Origin: Myxococcales bacterium
GTDB lineage: Bacteria; Myxococcota; Polyangia; Nannocystales; Nannocystaceae
DNA: 64,000 nt
Assembly (NCBI GenBank): GCA_016793465.1
Contig: JAEUJW010000014.1
Coordinates: forward strand, 96,055 to 160,054
Direction: 5' to 3'
A program made the translations under genes and the position numbers. The notes beneath the pieces are model-generated. The model saw nothing but the letters and a program-made list of their open reading frames with translations, made no database searches and was not told the origin of the DNA. The number at the start of each line of letters is the position of its first letter. Position 1 is the stretch's first letter. Shown piece by piece: positions 63,607 to 64,000 of the stretch.

Positions 63607-64000
63607 CGGAGACCTTTTCGGCGGGGGCGGAGAATAAGCTTTTTTTCCCCGGGTGACCCCCTTCTGCGTGCTTTTGGTTGCGAGTTATCTCTCGAGGGTC
63701 GTGAGAGCGGATGCTCGGGCCCTCTTCGGGCCTTATAGCGCTGTTCGGGCGCCGCGGGGCGGGCGGCGCTCTCGGCGGGCGACGGGAGGGCCGACGGCTG
63801 TGGGTCCCTCACGACGGCGGTCCCCCCTCATGGCACGTGCTCGCCGCTCGGTCCGCCGTGAGACCCTCACTGCTGAAAGCCACCTGCCGAGGGGCCCCCT
63901 GGGCGGGGGCTCTCGGCCGCTGCGCGGGGCGGCAACCAGGCCAGGGGGACGGACTACGCGGGATTGATCCCGGCGGCTGCGCGCGCGCCACGAGGACTCC
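63607..64000. other. Gene-free region upstream of rpmF
   Basis: No convincing gene is seen to the window end; a yceD-like gene, often found before rpmF, is not visible. The stretch has a T7 run (63640-63646, A7 on the minus strand), a hairpin GGCCC-TCTTC-GGGCC near 63718-63733 and a strong G+C hairpin near 63891-63922 (GAGGGGCCCCC with GGGGGCTCTC). It probably holds the rpmF operon promoter or leader, but I cannot place it. Confidence 0.4.

Noticed and set aside
63607..64000. A possible structured RNA (RNase P, tmRNA or SRP RNA) in the G+C-rich hairpins
   Set aside because: I looked for conserved cores (the GAAAGTCC box of RNase P, the tmRNA tRNA-like ends) on both strands and found none.

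Overview
The window looks like chromosomal DNA of a myxobacterium, most probably of the Nannocystis/Plesiocystis/Enhygromyxa group (Nannocystaceae). The evidence is very high G+C with G/C-ending codons, a MYXO-CTERM protein-sorting tail (gene at 10767), many lipoproteins whose lipobox is followed by long Ser/Thr/Gly/Asp linkers, DUF4215-type Cys-rich repeats, a terpene synthase, and ECF-sigma/anti-sigma operons. The taxonomic call is inference. About 50 genes are supported. Most other open frames are antisense or frame-shifted shadows, which are common at this base composition.

Layout. 1-9427: a truncated nth (endonuclease III), an esterase lipoprotein, a TPR membrane protein, a large HTTM-family membrane protein, a small membrane protein, a Cys-rich lipoprotein ending in a uromodulin-like D8C domain, and a terpene synthase. 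9934-12769: tRNA-Arg(CCT), then a three-gene unit of lipoprotein, M23 peptidase with MYXO-CTERM, and a small chitin-binding (CBM14-like) secreted protein. 13052-17300: lepA-lepB, where the signal peptidase carries a large repeat-containing C-terminal extension. 17503-20290: EF-hand-rich lipoprotein, cupin, pentapeptide-repeat protein. 20383-22133: an AAA ATPase plus TOPRIM two-gene cassette, less G+C-rich than its surroundings and probably an antiphage defence system. 22208-25025: an outer-membrane beta-barrel and a 13-haem cytochrome c. 25138-35079: lipoproteins, a 1269-residue repeat protein, DUF4169, zinc-ribbon and Smr proteins, a beta-propeller lipoprotein and a 5'-truncated gene. 35082-42840: an RND efflux operon with one adaptor and two permeases. 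43029-47860: DUF4203-like membrane protein, GNAT, SDR, and an HD-GYP/ybeY pair. 47967-56579: Cys-rich lipoprotein, an ECF sigma operon, a mono-haem lipoprotein, a TldD-family protease and an SGNH lipase. 56682-63606: one long collinear run on the minus strand, rpmF-plsX-fabD-fabG-acpP-fabF-rpiB-nrdR-ribD, covering ribosomal protein L32, type II fatty acid synthesis, pentose phosphate and riboflavin genes.

Two recurring features link the regions. First, many monocistronic or first-in-operon genes have a TANNNT-like box 6-9 bases before the start codon and no Shine-Dalgarno, which points to widespread leaderless transcription; genes inside operons are instead coupled by ATGA, GTGA or TGATG overlaps or have Shine-Dalgarno sites. 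Second, a short hairpin sequence built on CCTGGTCTTTCGGACAGG recurs both between and inside genes. The best candidates for less-described biology are the AAA/TOPRIM cassette, the D8C lipoprotein, the extended signal peptidase, the beta-barrel/13-haem cytochrome pair and the 1269-residue repeat protein.
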